Positions 27,910 to 37,228 of a stretch of 64,000 nucleotides of DNA are shown here, piece after piece. Every line of letters starts with the position of its first letter. Position 1 is the stretch's first letter. The stretch comes from Nostoc sp. TH1S01 (GTDB lineage: Bacteria; Cyanobacteriota; Cyanobacteriia; Cyanobacteriales; Nostocaceae), in the NCBI GenBank assembly GCA_018993265.1, contig JAGKSW010000054.1, positions 62,001-126,000 on the forward strand, in the 5' to 3' direction. A program made the translations under genes and the position numbers. The notes below the pieces were generated by a model. It was given only the letters and a program-made list of their open reading frames with translations. It searched no databases and had not been told where the DNA came from.

Positions 27910-28962
27910 TTAATTAAACTCCATCGTCTCTACAAAGGACAAAATATTCTCCTTGAGGTACTCAGCTTCTTCAGCGATCGCATTTGGTGTTTCACCATTT
28001 AAAAAGCTGCGTTGACTACTAACTATATATAAAAACTCGCCATTAATAAAGGTCAAAAATCCACGGTACGCATCTAATCTAGTCGCAGTACCGTTATTTT
28101 CTTGTTGAGACATTGTTGATCCTTTAGGCATATCAACCAAGGCGTAATATGCGCCTGCAAAAGTATCTTCTAAATACTCGCCATACTTGATTTCCGAATC
28201 TGGCAGATTTGCAAAAATTGCCTGTGGCACATATTTATCTACTAATATAGTTTTTAAATATTCTTCCTGCCCTTCTGATTCTAATTCTTCTAATTGTTCT
28301 GGCGGTATTGGATAATAATCAATTCTTAGCAAAGTTCCAAAGTCATCAGAAAAACCAACCACACCTTCTTGCGTTTGAATTCTACCTCCTTGTTCTGGGT
28401 CAACGGGAATCGGAACTGTAAAATTTCCTAAAGGCGATTCATAAACATCTTCGATATATTCTGCTTCCGTAATTAGCTCATCTTCCTCATCAAAATCTTC
28501 TTCATTTTCTCCTGCTTGAAAAGCCGCAATGATTTCTTTGGTGATTTCCTCGGCTTCTTCATCTTCAAGTTCCAACGCTTCTTGTAACTTTTTCAAGAAA
28601 GGCTGTTTATTTTTCGGAATAATGAATTCTTCTTCATCTAAAAGTGTAACTACAGCAGCCGCAAAACCATCTAATACGACATCTTCGGTGAGCGATTCAT
28701 TCGCAGTATTAAATAACGGACTCAGCCCTTGTGATTCGCCGATATCGATAAGTTTATCAACGATTTCCAGCAGTTCATCTTCGGAATATTCTTCAAAAAC
28801 TTCAAATTGCCACAAAATCCCAGCTAAACTTTCAGGCTCTACTTCTTCAACTGAAGAATCTGCGATCGCAGTTACTACAGCTATTGCAGCTACAGCTTCT
28901 TCTGGCGTTAAAGATTCTGCTATTGTTTTTTGTGAGTTAAAAACCTTGTCATATTTAGTCAT
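27910..28962 (-). CDS. TerB-like domain protein, acidic, 350 aa
   Basis: Residues ~15-150 look like a tellurite-resistance TerB-type helical domain (TPEEAVAAIAVVTAIADSSVE, DELLEIVDKLIDIGESQG, AAAVVTLLDEEEFI). A very acidic linker follows (GENEEDFDEEDELITEAEY). The C-terminal ~180 residues (GRIQTQEGVVGFSDDFG to the end) are a separate domain that I do not recognise. The protein has no signal peptide or membrane helix. Its function is unknown; TerB domains bind metal and often act in stress or defence settings. Confidence 0.7.
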   Translation of the reverse strand: MTKYDKVFNSQKTIAESLTPEEAVAAIAVVTAIADSSVEEVEPESLAGILWQFEVFEEYSEDELLEIVDKLIDIGESQGLSPLFNTANESLTEDVVLDGFAAAVVTLLDEEEFIIPKNKQPFLKKLQEALELEDEEAEEITKEIIAAFQAGENEEDFDEEDELITEAEYIEDVYESPLGNFTVPIPVDPEQGGRIQTQEGVVGFSDDFGTLLRIDYYPIPPEQLEELESEGQEEYLKTILVDKYVPQAIFANLPDSEIKYGEYLEDTFAGAYYALVDMPKGSTMSQQENNGTATRLDAYRGFLTFINGEFLYIVSSQRSFLNGETPNAIAEEAEYLKENILSFVETMEFN

Positions 28963-29107
28963 AATTTTTACCTCTTTTGCTTGCTTACTAGTTGGTTAAA
29001 GGGAAGCGATCGCCTGAATTTTTTACTCAAATTATCAATGTTCAAATTTAGTTGTATTTAATGCTTTTAACTTTCTTCATCCTCCAAATGAAACATTCAA
29101 ATAATAC

Positions 29108-29260
29108 AGGGCTTACGCAACAACTCTCTAAAACTCTCTTAACTTCTTGTCCTAGCCTGCGGGTTCGCCATCAGGCGTTCTCGTACTGCTAAAGCAGAAC
29201 CCGAATGGTAGAGTAGCCGAAGTGCGCGTTTACGTCTTTTCATAATTTTGCGTAAGTCCT
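29108..29260. repeat. AGGACTTACGC-ended element (153 bp)
   Basis: Ends AGGGCTTACGCAA (29108-29120) and TTGCGTAAGTCCT (29248-29260) are inverted repeats with one mismatch. The interior has palindromic GCGGGTTCG and GCAGAACCCG segments and no ORF. Confidence 0.75.
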
Positions 29261-29755
29261 GTTAGCAATACCTTTCTCAAAATATTCCTCAATAATCGCC
29301 ACACCTTGCTTAAATGAGTATTGGAAAAATTACATAGGATTTTTCTCTTAAATTTCCACATTCATCTACTGCTAATGATTATCATAAAAAGGCAAGTTAT
29401 AATTTTTTTTAACAGTTCTATAAATTCTCTCATCACCAGACAAAACCTCTAGATAACCGACAAGATTTGTCATATTGATTTTTGATGCGCTGGGAGAACA
29501 TAAATTTTATTTATCACGCTGAAAATCAAAAAACACTCAATTTTTGAGTGCTTTGTATCCCGTAAGCTTGACAATATTTCCAACACAATATTTTGCCCAA
29601 AGCCAAATTCTTAGGATTAATTAATCCTTTGTAACGTTCAGCAAGCTCTTGTTAAATTTCTGCTGGGAGTTAAGTTAGGTATTTGGCAGAGAAAATAACA
29701 GCATTCCATGAATATGCAAACTGCTTTTGTTCTGAAGTAAACTTAATTGAGTAAT

Positions 29756-29872
29756 AGCATCACAACTTTATGTCGTAACAACAGAACTTTGTGTTCTAAC
29801 GACAGACCTTTGTGTCCTAACGACAGAACTTTGTGTCCTAACGACAGACCTTTGTGTCCTGACGACAGAATG
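29756..29872 (+). repeat. Tandem 21-bp repeats (5.5 copies)
   Basis: Units starting at 29756 (degenerate), 29777, 29798, 29819 and 29840, plus a partial unit at 29861, share AACGACAGA-C/A-CTTTGTGTCCT. Alternate copies differ at one base (CAGACC/CAGAAC), suggesting growth by 42-bp pairs. The array ends ~200 bp before the downstream ORF. Confidence 0.85.
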
Positions 29873-30074
29873 TTTATTAGATAATGCTGTTGATGAGCGA
29901 TCGCATTTCTTAGTTTATCGGAGAGTGCGATCGCTTGATGTTCAGCAAGAAACTGAGTATCTGATTAAAACTTTCTAAAATTATTTATTAAGTAATTTTT
30001 CGGAGGTAGCGATCGCTTATACTGCTATCAGCAGGTTTTATTTCACAAGCGATCCATAGTTTTAAACCTACACT

Positions 30075-30641
30075 ATGACTCAAAGCCTAGATAATCAACC
30101 AGCTTGGTGGGAATCGGTACAAAAGATTTTAGACAACAAATTGGTTGGATGGGGTATACCGGGTATTTTTGTTGCTATTGCAGCTGATCATGCCAAAAAT
30201 GCTCGATGGCGAGAGTTTGTTATTTTTTTAGGAATCACTTTTGTTGTTGCGCTGATTATTAGAATTGGGAGTAAACTTCTTCCTTATTTTGATAAATTTC
30301 TAGACTGGTTACTGGCTACGCAAATTCCCAAATGGTGGACAGCAATTACAGATAAATTTGGGGCTGAGTATCTCGCTACAATCACAGCAGAATGTCAAGA
30401 ATATCAGGGACGCGGATTTAGTGGTGAAGGGTTGGATTTAGAGAATGTATTTGTCCCTTTAGGCTTTAATTGTGAACAGCCAGTGTATAACCCTCAAGAT
30501 TTGACGGTTGATGAAGAAACTGAGCTAGAGCAAAATTCGGCTTTTGAACAAACAGAAATTTCTCGAAGTATTGCAACTCAAAAAGAACCTGAAATTGGCA
30601 GTTTGTTGAGAGGTAAATCAGCTAGACTTTGTAAAAAGTAA
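30075..30641 (+). pseudogene. N-terminal fragment of a membrane NACHT/GUN4-type protein
   Basis: The 188-residue frame has an amphipathic start, a membrane segment (FVIFLGITFVVALIIRI) and then an ECQEYQGRGFSGEGLDLENVFVPLG stretch. In cyanobacteria such a stretch typically leads into a NACHT NTPase domain. No NTPase follows: after ~45 polar residues the frame ends at 30641. In the +1 frame, sequence continues as VNQLDFVKSNAFCAWLSEKT into the GUN4 part. So either a frameshift near 30613 separates the two or the NTPase part was deleted and the joint decayed. The link to NACHT proteins is from memory of the family and is an inference. Confidence 0.55.
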
Positions 30642-31194
30642 TGCGTTTTGTGCTTGGTTGAGTGAAAAAACCAGAGAACGATTTGGTGAAGCAGGAATAT
30701 GTTATCAACGGGAAACCTCAACAAACACATTCCGCCTAGTTCGGTTTCGCATACCAGAACAGCATCATCAACTCGCCTATTACCTAGCAGCAGGTATGTG
30801 GAGAGAAGCTGATGAGGAAACATTTAAGCTGATGCTAAAAGTAGCAGGAAGAGAACAACAAGGCTATCTAGGACTAGAAGACATTAGGAATTTTCCCTGT
30901 GAAGACTTGAGGATTATTGATAAATTATGGGTTGATTACAGCAATGGACACTTTGGGTTTAGTGTTCAGAAAGAAATTTATCTCAGTGTTGGTGGAATTT
31001 TAGAAGGAAGTCGAACAAGTTCACCTTTCAATATGGTTCTTGCCCCTTTCAAATCGATATATGCTCGTTTTGGTGGTAGAGTGAGGGATGTTGATGACAA
31101 ATTCTACGAAGCTTATTGTCGCTTCAGTGATGCAGTGGGGTGGAGAGTGGAAAGCGAATGGATAACAAGTCAGCAAGTAAAATATAATACCTGA
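30622..31194 (+). pseudogene. GUN4-domain C-terminal fragment
   Basis: The frame is open from ~30600 without a good start codon (TTG at 30658). It reads TRERFGEAGICYQRETSTNTFRLVRFRIPEQHHQLAYYLAAG and then a GUN4 domain (WREADEETFKLMLKVAGREQQGYL, FPCEDLRIIDKLWVDYSNGHFGFSVQKEIY). It belongs with the fragment immediately upstream as one broken gene. Stand-alone function is doubtful, although the GUN4 domain itself looks intact. It is distinct from the true gun4 gene at 18754-19476. Confidence 0.6.
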
Positions 31195-31342
31195 GCACCT
31201 AGGGACACTTGCCATATTCTTCCATTTGACGCAATTCGGCGCTTCTTGATCTCTTCTCTCGCGTAGAGACTTGTAAAATGTAACATATAAAGCTTTCACA
31301 AGTTTGTAAACATTTATCACAGCCGCCTTTCCCACGCAATAA

Positions 31343-32113
31343 TCAACATTTCATAAAGCCGATACCTGGCACGGGCGGCTGATAACAATTTGCCTGAACA
31401 AATTTTTCCGCTACCTCATGCACCTCAGTAGATTCCGTCACCCTCTGCTTATTCCAAGGTAAACTCATCTGCCCAGGCGACAACTTCTTTGCTTTCCCAC
31501 CCTTAATAATCTCAGGCAAAAAGCGACTACCCCAAAAATTTCGCTTATCAGGCTTTGCCTTTGGCTGATATTTCTGACAAAATCGGCGATACTTCGCCGC
31601 GCACTCTTCCAAAGTTCGCCCCAATTGTAAAAAAGCCGGATGCCATTGAGTTATGCCATCATTACTCAAGCGGTCATGAGTGCCATAATTACTAAAGTCA
31701 TAGAAAAAACCCTGCTGCATTCCTGCTGCCTTCGGGTTAGCGTGAATATATCGCAAAGTATTCAAAGCCCTTTGCTTATCCGTATTAGCAAAACCTGTAC
31801 TGTGGTATCGTTTCTCCCAAAAATGCCCTGTGCGGTTCAACATTCGGTTAAAGCACATAGCAGTATACCAATTGAGCCAGTGCATAATTTTAGGCAAATC
31901 TTCTGGCTGCTTAGGTTCTATCAAGTAATGCACATGATTGCTCATAATGCAAAAAGCATAAAGCTTAAACCCATACTTATCCTGCGCTTTTTTAATGGCG
32001 TAAAGAAAAACTTCACGACACTCTAACCGCGTCAGCCGAAATTCTCGATTATTGCAACGAGTAGTAATGTGATAACAAAAACCTGATTTAAGTTCACGTC
32101 GAGTGCGGGGCAT
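31343..32113 (-). CDS. REP-associated tyrosine transposase (RAYT, Y1/HUH)
   Basis: 256 residues from the ATG at 32113 (MPRTRRELKSGFCYHIT). The upstream ATG at 32140 would add nine residues. HUH motif H60-V-H62 lies in MSNHVHYLIEP, and the Y1 region with the likely tyrosine is in LNTLRYIHANPKAAG. HFWEKRYHSTGF is typical of RAYTs. RAYTs are single-copy IS200/IS605-like enzymes that cut and move short palindromic REP sequences. It is a complete gene, so it could act in trans on palindromes elsewhere in this genome. Confidence 0.9.
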   Translation of the reverse strand: MPRTRRELKSGFCYHITTRCNNREFRLTRLECREVFLYAIKKAQDKYGFKLYAFCIMSNHVHYLIEPKQPEDLPKIMHWLNWYTAMCFNRMLNRTGHFWEKRYHSTGFANTDKQRALNTLRYIHANPKAAGMQQGFFYDFSNYGTHDRLSNDGITQWHPAFLQLGRTLEECAAKYRRFCQKYQPKAKPDKRNFWGSRFLPEIIKGGKAKKLSPGQMSLPWNKQRVTESTEVHEVAEKFVQANCYQPPVPGIGFMKC

Positions 32114-32139
32114 AATTATTTGAATAAGAAAATTACTCA

Positions 32140-32436
32140 ATGCTATTGCGAAATCAATTAGACTTAAATTTCAAAGAGGAATTGCAGCGTTTGGAGGCTG
32201 AACAAGAAATGACATACATAACAAGTATAGAACGCATAGGTAGGGCGCAGGCTCTCCAAGAGTCTATGATTGAAATTTTGCAAGCTCGATTTCATCAAGT
32301 TACCCCTGAATTGATTGAGATAGTGAAAAAAATTTATGATCTTGATAGACTCAAGCAGTTGGTGATTCAAGCTAGTATTACAGGCTCAATTTCTGAATTT
32401 GAACAACAATTAAATCAAGAAAATTCAAATAAATAG
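32140..32436 (+). pseudogene. C-terminal remnant of an Rpn/PD-(D/E)xK transposase-like nuclease
   Basis: The 98 residues look like the tail of Rpn-family recombination-promoting nucleases common in cyanobacteria (EAEQEMTYITSIERIG, ILQARFHQVTPELIEIVKKI, EFEQQL). The N-terminal nuclease domain is absent; upstream sequence on this strand is the RAYT promoter region, suggesting truncation by rearrangement there. Confidence 0.7.
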
Positions 32437-32689
32437 TCGCGCAAAATCAATTTGTTTATTGAATTTCTTATTTTAAATTCGGAGCAGAACAACGTGACTT
32501 CTACAACCAATCCCACCACCGAACTAACTCCCTTTCCAGAGTGTAGGTTGGGTGAAACGAAGTGAAGCCCAACAATATCAATGATTGTAGACGTTGGGTG
32601 GAGCGATCGCGCTGCTTTTTTTCTAATAGGATAGCTTGTATTGATTGCGTGATATAACTTCCAAAGTCTCTTAATCTGCTGTAACTCAC
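32437..32689. other. Intergenic gap with GTTGGGTG repeat
   Basis: It contains GTAGGTTGGGTGAAACGAAG followed by TGAAGCCCAAC (32543-32572), an imperfect inverted repeat of a family also seen at 33433-33468. No gene is present. Confidence 0.5.
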
Positions 32690-33094
32690 TCAGATAATTA
32701 CAAATAAACTTGCTTCCACATGAAAAAAGTCTCCCAGTTTTTGCGCTAATTCTGGAGTTATTTTTTGATTGCCGTTTAAAATATTATCAACCAAATTTTC
32801 TGAATCTAAAATAGCTTGTAAATCCGCTTTGGTTTTGTCTGATTGTTCTAAAAGAAATAACAGCATAGACTGAGGCGTATTTGGTTGCTCAGGTTGATAA
32901 TATTCATGTTCAAATTTTTCAATTAAAGTTATTAATAATTGATAGAGTTCATTTTCTTCAGGAGTTCGTTCACGGTGCATTAAATCTTCTACAATGGCTA
33001 ATGCTTCTTCGTTTTCTGCTTCAGTTTTAATCAATTTAGGAAGATACGCTGTTAATAGTTCTTTATACTTTTCTGGATTAAAAGTAAGGGTCAT
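32690..33094 (-). CDS. higA: HigA-type antitoxin
   Basis: 134 residues. The N-terminal part resembles HigA antitoxins that pair with the short HigB family (YKELLTAYLPKLIKTEAENEEAL). The C-terminal ~60 residues are a helix-turn-helix (SDKTKADLQAIL, NLVDNILNGNQKITPELAQKLGDFF). The start overlaps the toxin gene by 17 bp. It should neutralise HigB and autoregulate the pair. Confidence 0.85.
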   Translation of the reverse strand: MTLTFNPEKYKELLTAYLPKLIKTEAENEEALAIVEDLMHRERTPEENELYQLLITLIEKFEHEYYQPEQPNTPQSMLLFLLEQSDKTKADLQAILDSENLVDNILNGNQKITPELAQKLGDFFHVEASLFVII

Positions 33095-33377
33095 TTTTCC
33101 AATTATCCTTATCGTATTCTGCGTGAGTGAGGATATATTTAATATAAATTAATTGACCTTCATAATCTATACTAACAATCAAGCGGTATTTATTGCCTTT
33201 AATATTGAAAACTGTAAAATTACCTACAGCCTCAGCTTTCGGAAAAACTTGCTGTAATTCAACCAAGTTTGACCATTTAGCTTTACTAGCAATTTTATAC
33301 CAGTTATTCAAAGTTTCCTGAGAATCAGCGTGATTTTCTGCATATTCTCTCAATATTTTAAAACTAATAACGTGCAT
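33078..33377 (-). CDS. higB: HigB-type toxin
   Basis: The 99-residue product matches the HigB_toxin family (MHVISFKILREYAENHADSQ, WSNLVELQQVFPKAEAVGNFTVFNIKGNKYRL, YIKYILTHAEYDK), a RelE-like ribosome-dependent mRNase. It precedes higA with a short overlap, the normal HigBA order. Confidence 0.92.
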   Translation of the reverse strand: MHVISFKILREYAENHADSQETLNNWYKIASKAKWSNLVELQQVFPKAEAVGNFTVFNIKGNKYRLIVSIDYEGQLIYIKYILTHAEYDKDNWKNDPYF

Positions 33378-33432
33378 CTTCCTGATGAAAGAAAGTGAGT
33401 AATTAGATATTACTGTACACAGCAGTCAGAGC

Positions 33433-33468
33433 GTAGGTTGGGTTACGCGCTCGCGTAACCCAACCTAC
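33433..33468. repeat. 36-bp palindrome with 16-bp arms
   Basis: GTAGGTTGGGTTACGC and GCGTAACCCAACCTAC pair perfectly around GCTC. TTTTCTT follows on the + strand. It belongs to a dispersed GTAGGTTGGGT family (another trace at 32543). Confidence 0.75.
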
Positions 33469-33499
33469 TTTTCTTAAATAAAAGTCAGAAGTGAATCCA

Positions 33500-33607
33500 C
33501 TATATAGAATCGGGGTCAATACCTAATTCTTGCAGTTTTGCCGCCAAGCGATCGCTTGTTGTGTTTTTCGGCGCTATGCTACTTTTTCGGGAGTTGGATT
33601 TATTCAT
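33500..33607 (-). pseudogene. Short Uma2-like C-terminal remnant
   Basis: The 35-codon frame ends in RLAAKLQELGIDPDSI, a typical C-terminal ending of Uma2 proteins (AAKLRELGIDPD-like). The rest of the domain is absent. Confidence 0.5.
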
Positions 33608-33725
33608 TGTCAGAATTAGCCTGACTCTTCAAGCCTTATACCTACCGCACATAAATCTCCATATAGATAGGGTTTGCATGATTTTCGGCAGCTTAGAATT
33701 AACTGCATAACTATCGGAGTTTGTT

Positions 33726-33977
33726 ATGCAGGAACTCAGATTTAAATCAGGTAATATTTACGAGTTTGTTGACCACAACGAGATACCAGTATTTTCCCAA
33801 TTGAGATATGTGGAAACGATTTTTAACCCAGCTAGTAAAGAAATCTGTTTACATTTTGAGGTCTCAGAAGATAGTTGCGAGCATCCCAAGGATATTTACT
33901 TTAGCCAAAGCAGTATCGACCAACAAATTGGAGGTATTTTTGAGGCTAGTGAGTATCAGGTGAGATATGAATACTGA
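33726..33977 (+). CDS. Hypothetical protein, 83 aa
   Basis: ATG with CGGAG seven bases upstream. The product is acidic, with no signal or membrane segment (FKSGNIYEFVDHNEIPVF, EICLHFEVSEDSCEHPKDIYF). I do not recognise it. The 3' end overlaps the convergent cysteine desulfurase gene by 22 bp. Confidence 0.5.
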   Translation: MQELRFKSGNIYEFVDHNEIPVFSQLRYVETIFNPASKEICLHFEVSEDSCEHPKDIYFSQSSIDQQIGGIFEASEYQVRYEY

Positions 33978-35149
33978 GTCAGATTTTCGTGAATAGGATA
34001 GTTCGGTGTCAGTCTGTGTAAAATTTGCTTCAACACCATCGCTGTCCAATCAATATCTGCTTCCGTGGTATCTCGTCCTAATGTCAAACGAATACCACCC
34101 AAAGCCGCTTTTTGGGAATAACCCATTGCTAATAATATCGGGCTGGGGCTGAGTTTACCGCTATGACAAGCAGCACCAGCACTAATGCCAATACCAGCTA
34201 AATTTAATTGTCGTACCAAGGTTTTACCGCTAAGTTTTTCACCGTCGGCGTATTCCAGACAAAAACTAACATGATGCGGTAAACGATGGATGCGATCGCC
34301 TGTGGGAATTAAACCAGGGACATCTGCTAACAAAGCAAACAAGCGATCGCGCAACTCAATTAACCTTGGTGTTTCGGTTGCTAGTTCTTTAGCTGCTAAT
34401 TCAGCGGCGACACCAAACCCAGCAATTAGCGGAACAGCTTGCGTCCCCGAACGCATCCCCATTTCTTGCCCACCACCAGTTAACAGGGGCATAATTTTTA
34501 CACCAGGACGAATATACAATGCCCCAACACCTTGTGGCCCATAGATTTTATGACTAGAAATGCTGAGTAAATCAACTGGTAATGTCTGCACATCAATGGG
34601 TAAACGTCCCGCAACTTGCACTGCATCGGTATGAAAAATTGCACCATGCGATCGCGCAATCTGTCCTAATTCGCTAATCGGTTGAATTGTCCCGACTTCA
34701 CTTTGTCCGTAAATGATTGACACCAAAACAGTGTTATGTCGCAATGCAGCCTGTAAATCTAAAGGGTTAACTCTTCCTAACTTATCCACTCCCAAGCGTG
34801 TGACTTCCCAACCCCACATTTCTAACATTCGCACCGTTTCGGAAATGGCGGAATGTTCCACACTAGAAATAATGATGTGTTGCGGTACAGCATACAACCT
34901 CGCCACACCAATAATTGCCACATTATCTGCTTCTGTACCACCAGCCGTAAAAATAATTGATTCTGGATAACTAGCCTTAATTAAATCTGCAACTTGAACT
35001 CTCGCTTGTTCCAGAACTATTGCAGCCCGTTGTCCCCACTCATGCAAGCTAGAAGGATTACCCCACTGTTGAGTGAAGACTGCTTGCATTGCTGCGATCG
35101 CTTCTGGGCGAGTTGGAGTAGTAGCACTGTAATCTAAGTATATTTGCAT
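33956..35149 (-). CDS. NifS/IscS-like cysteine desulfurase
   Basis: A PLP enzyme of 397 residues that removes sulfur from cysteine for Fe-S clusters or tRNA thiolation. Visible features are YLDYSATTPTRPEA, FTAGGTEADN, the PLP lysine K201 in SSHKIYGPQG and the persulfide Cys C328 in AGAACHSGKLSPS. The loop GMRSGTQAVPLI is also typical. Its active-site loop (AACHSG) fits the group I NifS/IscS style. No nif or isc partner genes are adjacent, so its pathway cannot be fixed. Confidence 0.93.
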   Translation of the reverse strand: MQIYLDYSATTPTRPEAIAAMQAVFTQQWGNPSSLHEWGQRAAIVLEQARVQVADLIKASYPESIIFTAGGTEADNVAIIGVARLYAVPQHIIISSVEHSAISETVRMLEMWGWEVTRLGVDKLGRVNPLDLQAALRHNTVLVSIIYGQSEVGTIQPISELGQIARSHGAIFHTDAVQVAGRLPIDVQTLPVDLLSISSHKIYGPQGVGALYIRPGVKIMPLLTGGGQEMGMRSGTQAVPLIAGFGVAAELAAKELATETPRLIELRDRLFALLADVPGLIPTGDRIHRLPHHVSFCLEYADGEKLSGKTLVRQLNLAGIGISAGAACHSGKLSPSPILLAMGYSQKAALGGIRLTLGRDTTEADIDWTAMVLKQILHRLTPNYPIHENLTQYSYLT

Positions 35150-35365
35150 ATCACAACACTTGAGCGGAAAGACGCGGACAATGGGCTACTCACTATTTTC
35201 ACCATACACAGTTGTCTGGTTAAATCTTGAGAAAATGTGAATTAACGTGTATCAATAGGATGATTTTTAACTGCCGATCAAGCTGTTTACCCCTTTAAAT
35301 TGGCCTAATTGATTTTTGGGAACAATAAACTATGTTCACTACCAATTCACTTTTAGCAGATTACC

Positions 35366-36994
35366 GTGCAAATTTTTCCTCAACCAAGGTATTTTTGGAT
35401 ATTTTTCTTAATATTTGTTACCACAGCTTGTCAACAAGTTAAATCATCCCATCAGCGTTTATCACCTTTACCACAAGATCCATTGATTCAAGTTTATTTA
35501 AATCAGTCTGAAGCTTCAGAATACCGGGAACATTACCGTCAGCAAACACGACTAGGTGATGACTTAGAAAAAATCATTGTCGATGCTATTTCTCAAGCGA
35601 AATTTGCAGTAGATGTAGCAGTACAAGAATTACGTTTACCCAAAGTTGCCCAAGCATTAGTAGACAGGCAAAAAGCTGGGGTGAAAGTGAGAGTAATTTT
35701 AGAAAATACTTATAGTCGTCCTTGGAGTAGCTTTACACCAGATGATGTCAAAAAACTAGCTCCTAGAGAACGAGAACGATATAACGAATTTCATCAATTT
35801 ATTGATTTAAATAAAGATAACAAACTCAGCCAAGAAGAAATTAATCAAAGAGACGCATTAGTCATTTTACAAAATGCCAAAACTCCTTTAATCGATGATC
35901 AAGCTGATGGTTCCGCAGGTAGTAGTTTAATGCACCACAAATTTGTGGTTGTGGATAATCGGATAGTAATTGTGACTTCGGCTAACTTCACCCTCAGCGA
36001 TACTTTTGGCGATTTTACCAACCCTAAGAGTTTAGGTAATGACAATAATTTATTAAAAATTGATAGTCCAGAATTAGCAACTGTTTTTACCCAAGAGTTT
36101 AACATTATGTGGGGTGATGGCCCTGGAGGTAAGCCAGATAGCCGATTTGGCTTGAAAAAACCACTGCGTTCTCCCAAACAAATTACCATCGGTAATAGTA
36201 AAATTACAGTCCAGTTTTCTCCGGCTTCTCCCACTCAACCTTGGAGTCAAACTAGTAATGGTTTAATTGGGGAAAATTTAAATGCTGCTACTAAATCAAT
36301 AGATTTAGCCTTATTTGTCTTTTCCGAACAGCAACTTGCTAATATTTTAGAACAGCGTCATCAACAAAATGTAGAGATTCGCGCTTTAATTGATGCTCAA
36401 TTCTCATATCGTTTTTACAGCGAAGCCTTAGATATGATGGGAGTTGCTTTGAGTAATAAGTGTAAGTATGAAATTGACAATAAACCTTGGACAAATTCTA
36501 TTACTAGTGTTGGTGTACCTGTATTAGCAAAAGGAGATTTATTACATCATAAATTTGCTGTAATTGATAACCACATAGTTATCACAGGTTCACATAATTG
36601 GTCAGATGCAGCTAACAATGGCAACGATGAAACATTAATAATTATTGAAAATCCTACGGTTGCTGCTCATTATGTGCGGGAATTCGCGCGTCTTTATGGT
36701 AAAGCTCAACTTGGTTTACCATCAGAAATTCAAGCAAAAATTCAAGCAGAAACCAAAAAATGTCCGACAATATCTGCACCAACTTCAAGCCAAAATCAAA
36801 TCACGCATAAAATCAATCTCAATACAGCTAGTATGGAAGAATTAGCAACTCTTCCTGGCGTGGGTAAAAAGTTAGCCCAAAAGATAATCGTTGCACGCCA
36901 ACAACAAAAATTTACATCAATACAAGATTTAGACCGAATTCCAGGTATAAGTGCAAAGATGCTAGATAAATGGCAAGATTATGTAAGTTTATAG
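35366..36994 (+). CDS. Secreted PLD-family lipoprotein with EF-hand-like loop and HhH domain
   Basis: 542 residues from a GTG start. A lipoprotein signal (WIFFLIFVTTAC) puts Cys22 at the outer face of a membrane. Two phospholipase D domains carry HKD motifs: H190/K192/D197 (HHKFVVVD) and H394/K396/D401 (HHKFAVID). Between domain start and the first HKD lies an EF-hand-like loop (D147-LNKDNKLSQE-E158). Residues ~490-542 are two helix-hairpin-helix motifs of ComEA type (INLNTASMEELATLPGVGKKLA, LDRIPGISAKML), which bind DNA. I infer an extracytoplasmic, possibly calcium-dependent nuclease, perhaps for DNA uptake or nutrient scavenging; phospholipase activity remains possible. Confidence 0.88.
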   Translation: MQIFPQPRYFWIFFLIFVTTACQQVKSSHQRLSPLPQDPLIQVYLNQSEASEYREHYRQQTRLGDDLEKIIVDAISQAKFAVDVAVQELRLPKVAQALVDRQKAGVKVRVILENTYSRPWSSFTPDDVKKLAPRERERYNEFHQFIDLNKDNKLSQEEINQRDALVILQNAKTPLIDDQADGSAGSSLMHHKFVVVDNRIVIVTSANFTLSDTFGDFTNPKSLGNDNNLLKIDSPELATVFTQEFNIMWGDGPGGKPDSRFGLKKPLRSPKQITIGNSKITVQFSPASPTQPWSQTSNGLIGENLNAATKSIDLALFVFSEQQLANILEQRHQQNVEIRALIDAQFSYRFYSEALDMMGVALSNKCKYEIDNKPWTNSITSVGVPVLAKGDLLHHKFAVIDNHIVITGSHNWSDAANNGNDETLIIIENPTVAAHYVREFARLYGKAQLGLPSEIQAKIQAETKKCPTISAPTSSQNQITHKINLNTASMEELATLPGVGKKLAQKIIVARQQQKFTSIQDLDRIPGISAKMLDKWQDYVSL

Positions 36995-37228
36995 TATATA
37001 CAGCGTTTCTCAACTCCCTCAGTGATGAAGATTGAGGGAAGCTACAAATCTTGTATACAACACAAAAAATTTTTCCGACATCATTGGATAGCGATCGCGT
37101 TATTTATGCCAAATAAATATTTCTCTTGACTTATTTATATTTATTATCTATTTCTACTGAAAGTAAGAGGAAGTTTCACTACTAAATTTTTTAGGATGTA
37201 TCCAGGTAAAGGCTACTGGAGTTAATTT

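Larger units (their letters stand above)
28963..30074. other. 1.1-kb intergenic region rich in repeats
   Basis: No gene is convincing. It holds an AGGACTTACGC-ended element at 29108-29260, AT-rich sequence to ~29750, a tandem 21-bp repeat array at 29756-29872, and scattered HIP1 octamers (29896, 29928, 30009). Confidence 0.6.
33378..33725. other. Intergenic region with palindrome and Uma2 remnant
   Basis: It holds a strong palindrome at 33433-33468 and, on the minus strand, a 35-codon frame at 33500-33607 that looks like the end of a Uma2 gene. CGGAG before the ATG at 33726 serves the next gene. Confidence 0.6.

Noticed and set aside
29756-29872. CRISPR-like array
   Set aside because: The 21-bp units are directly tandem without unique spacers.
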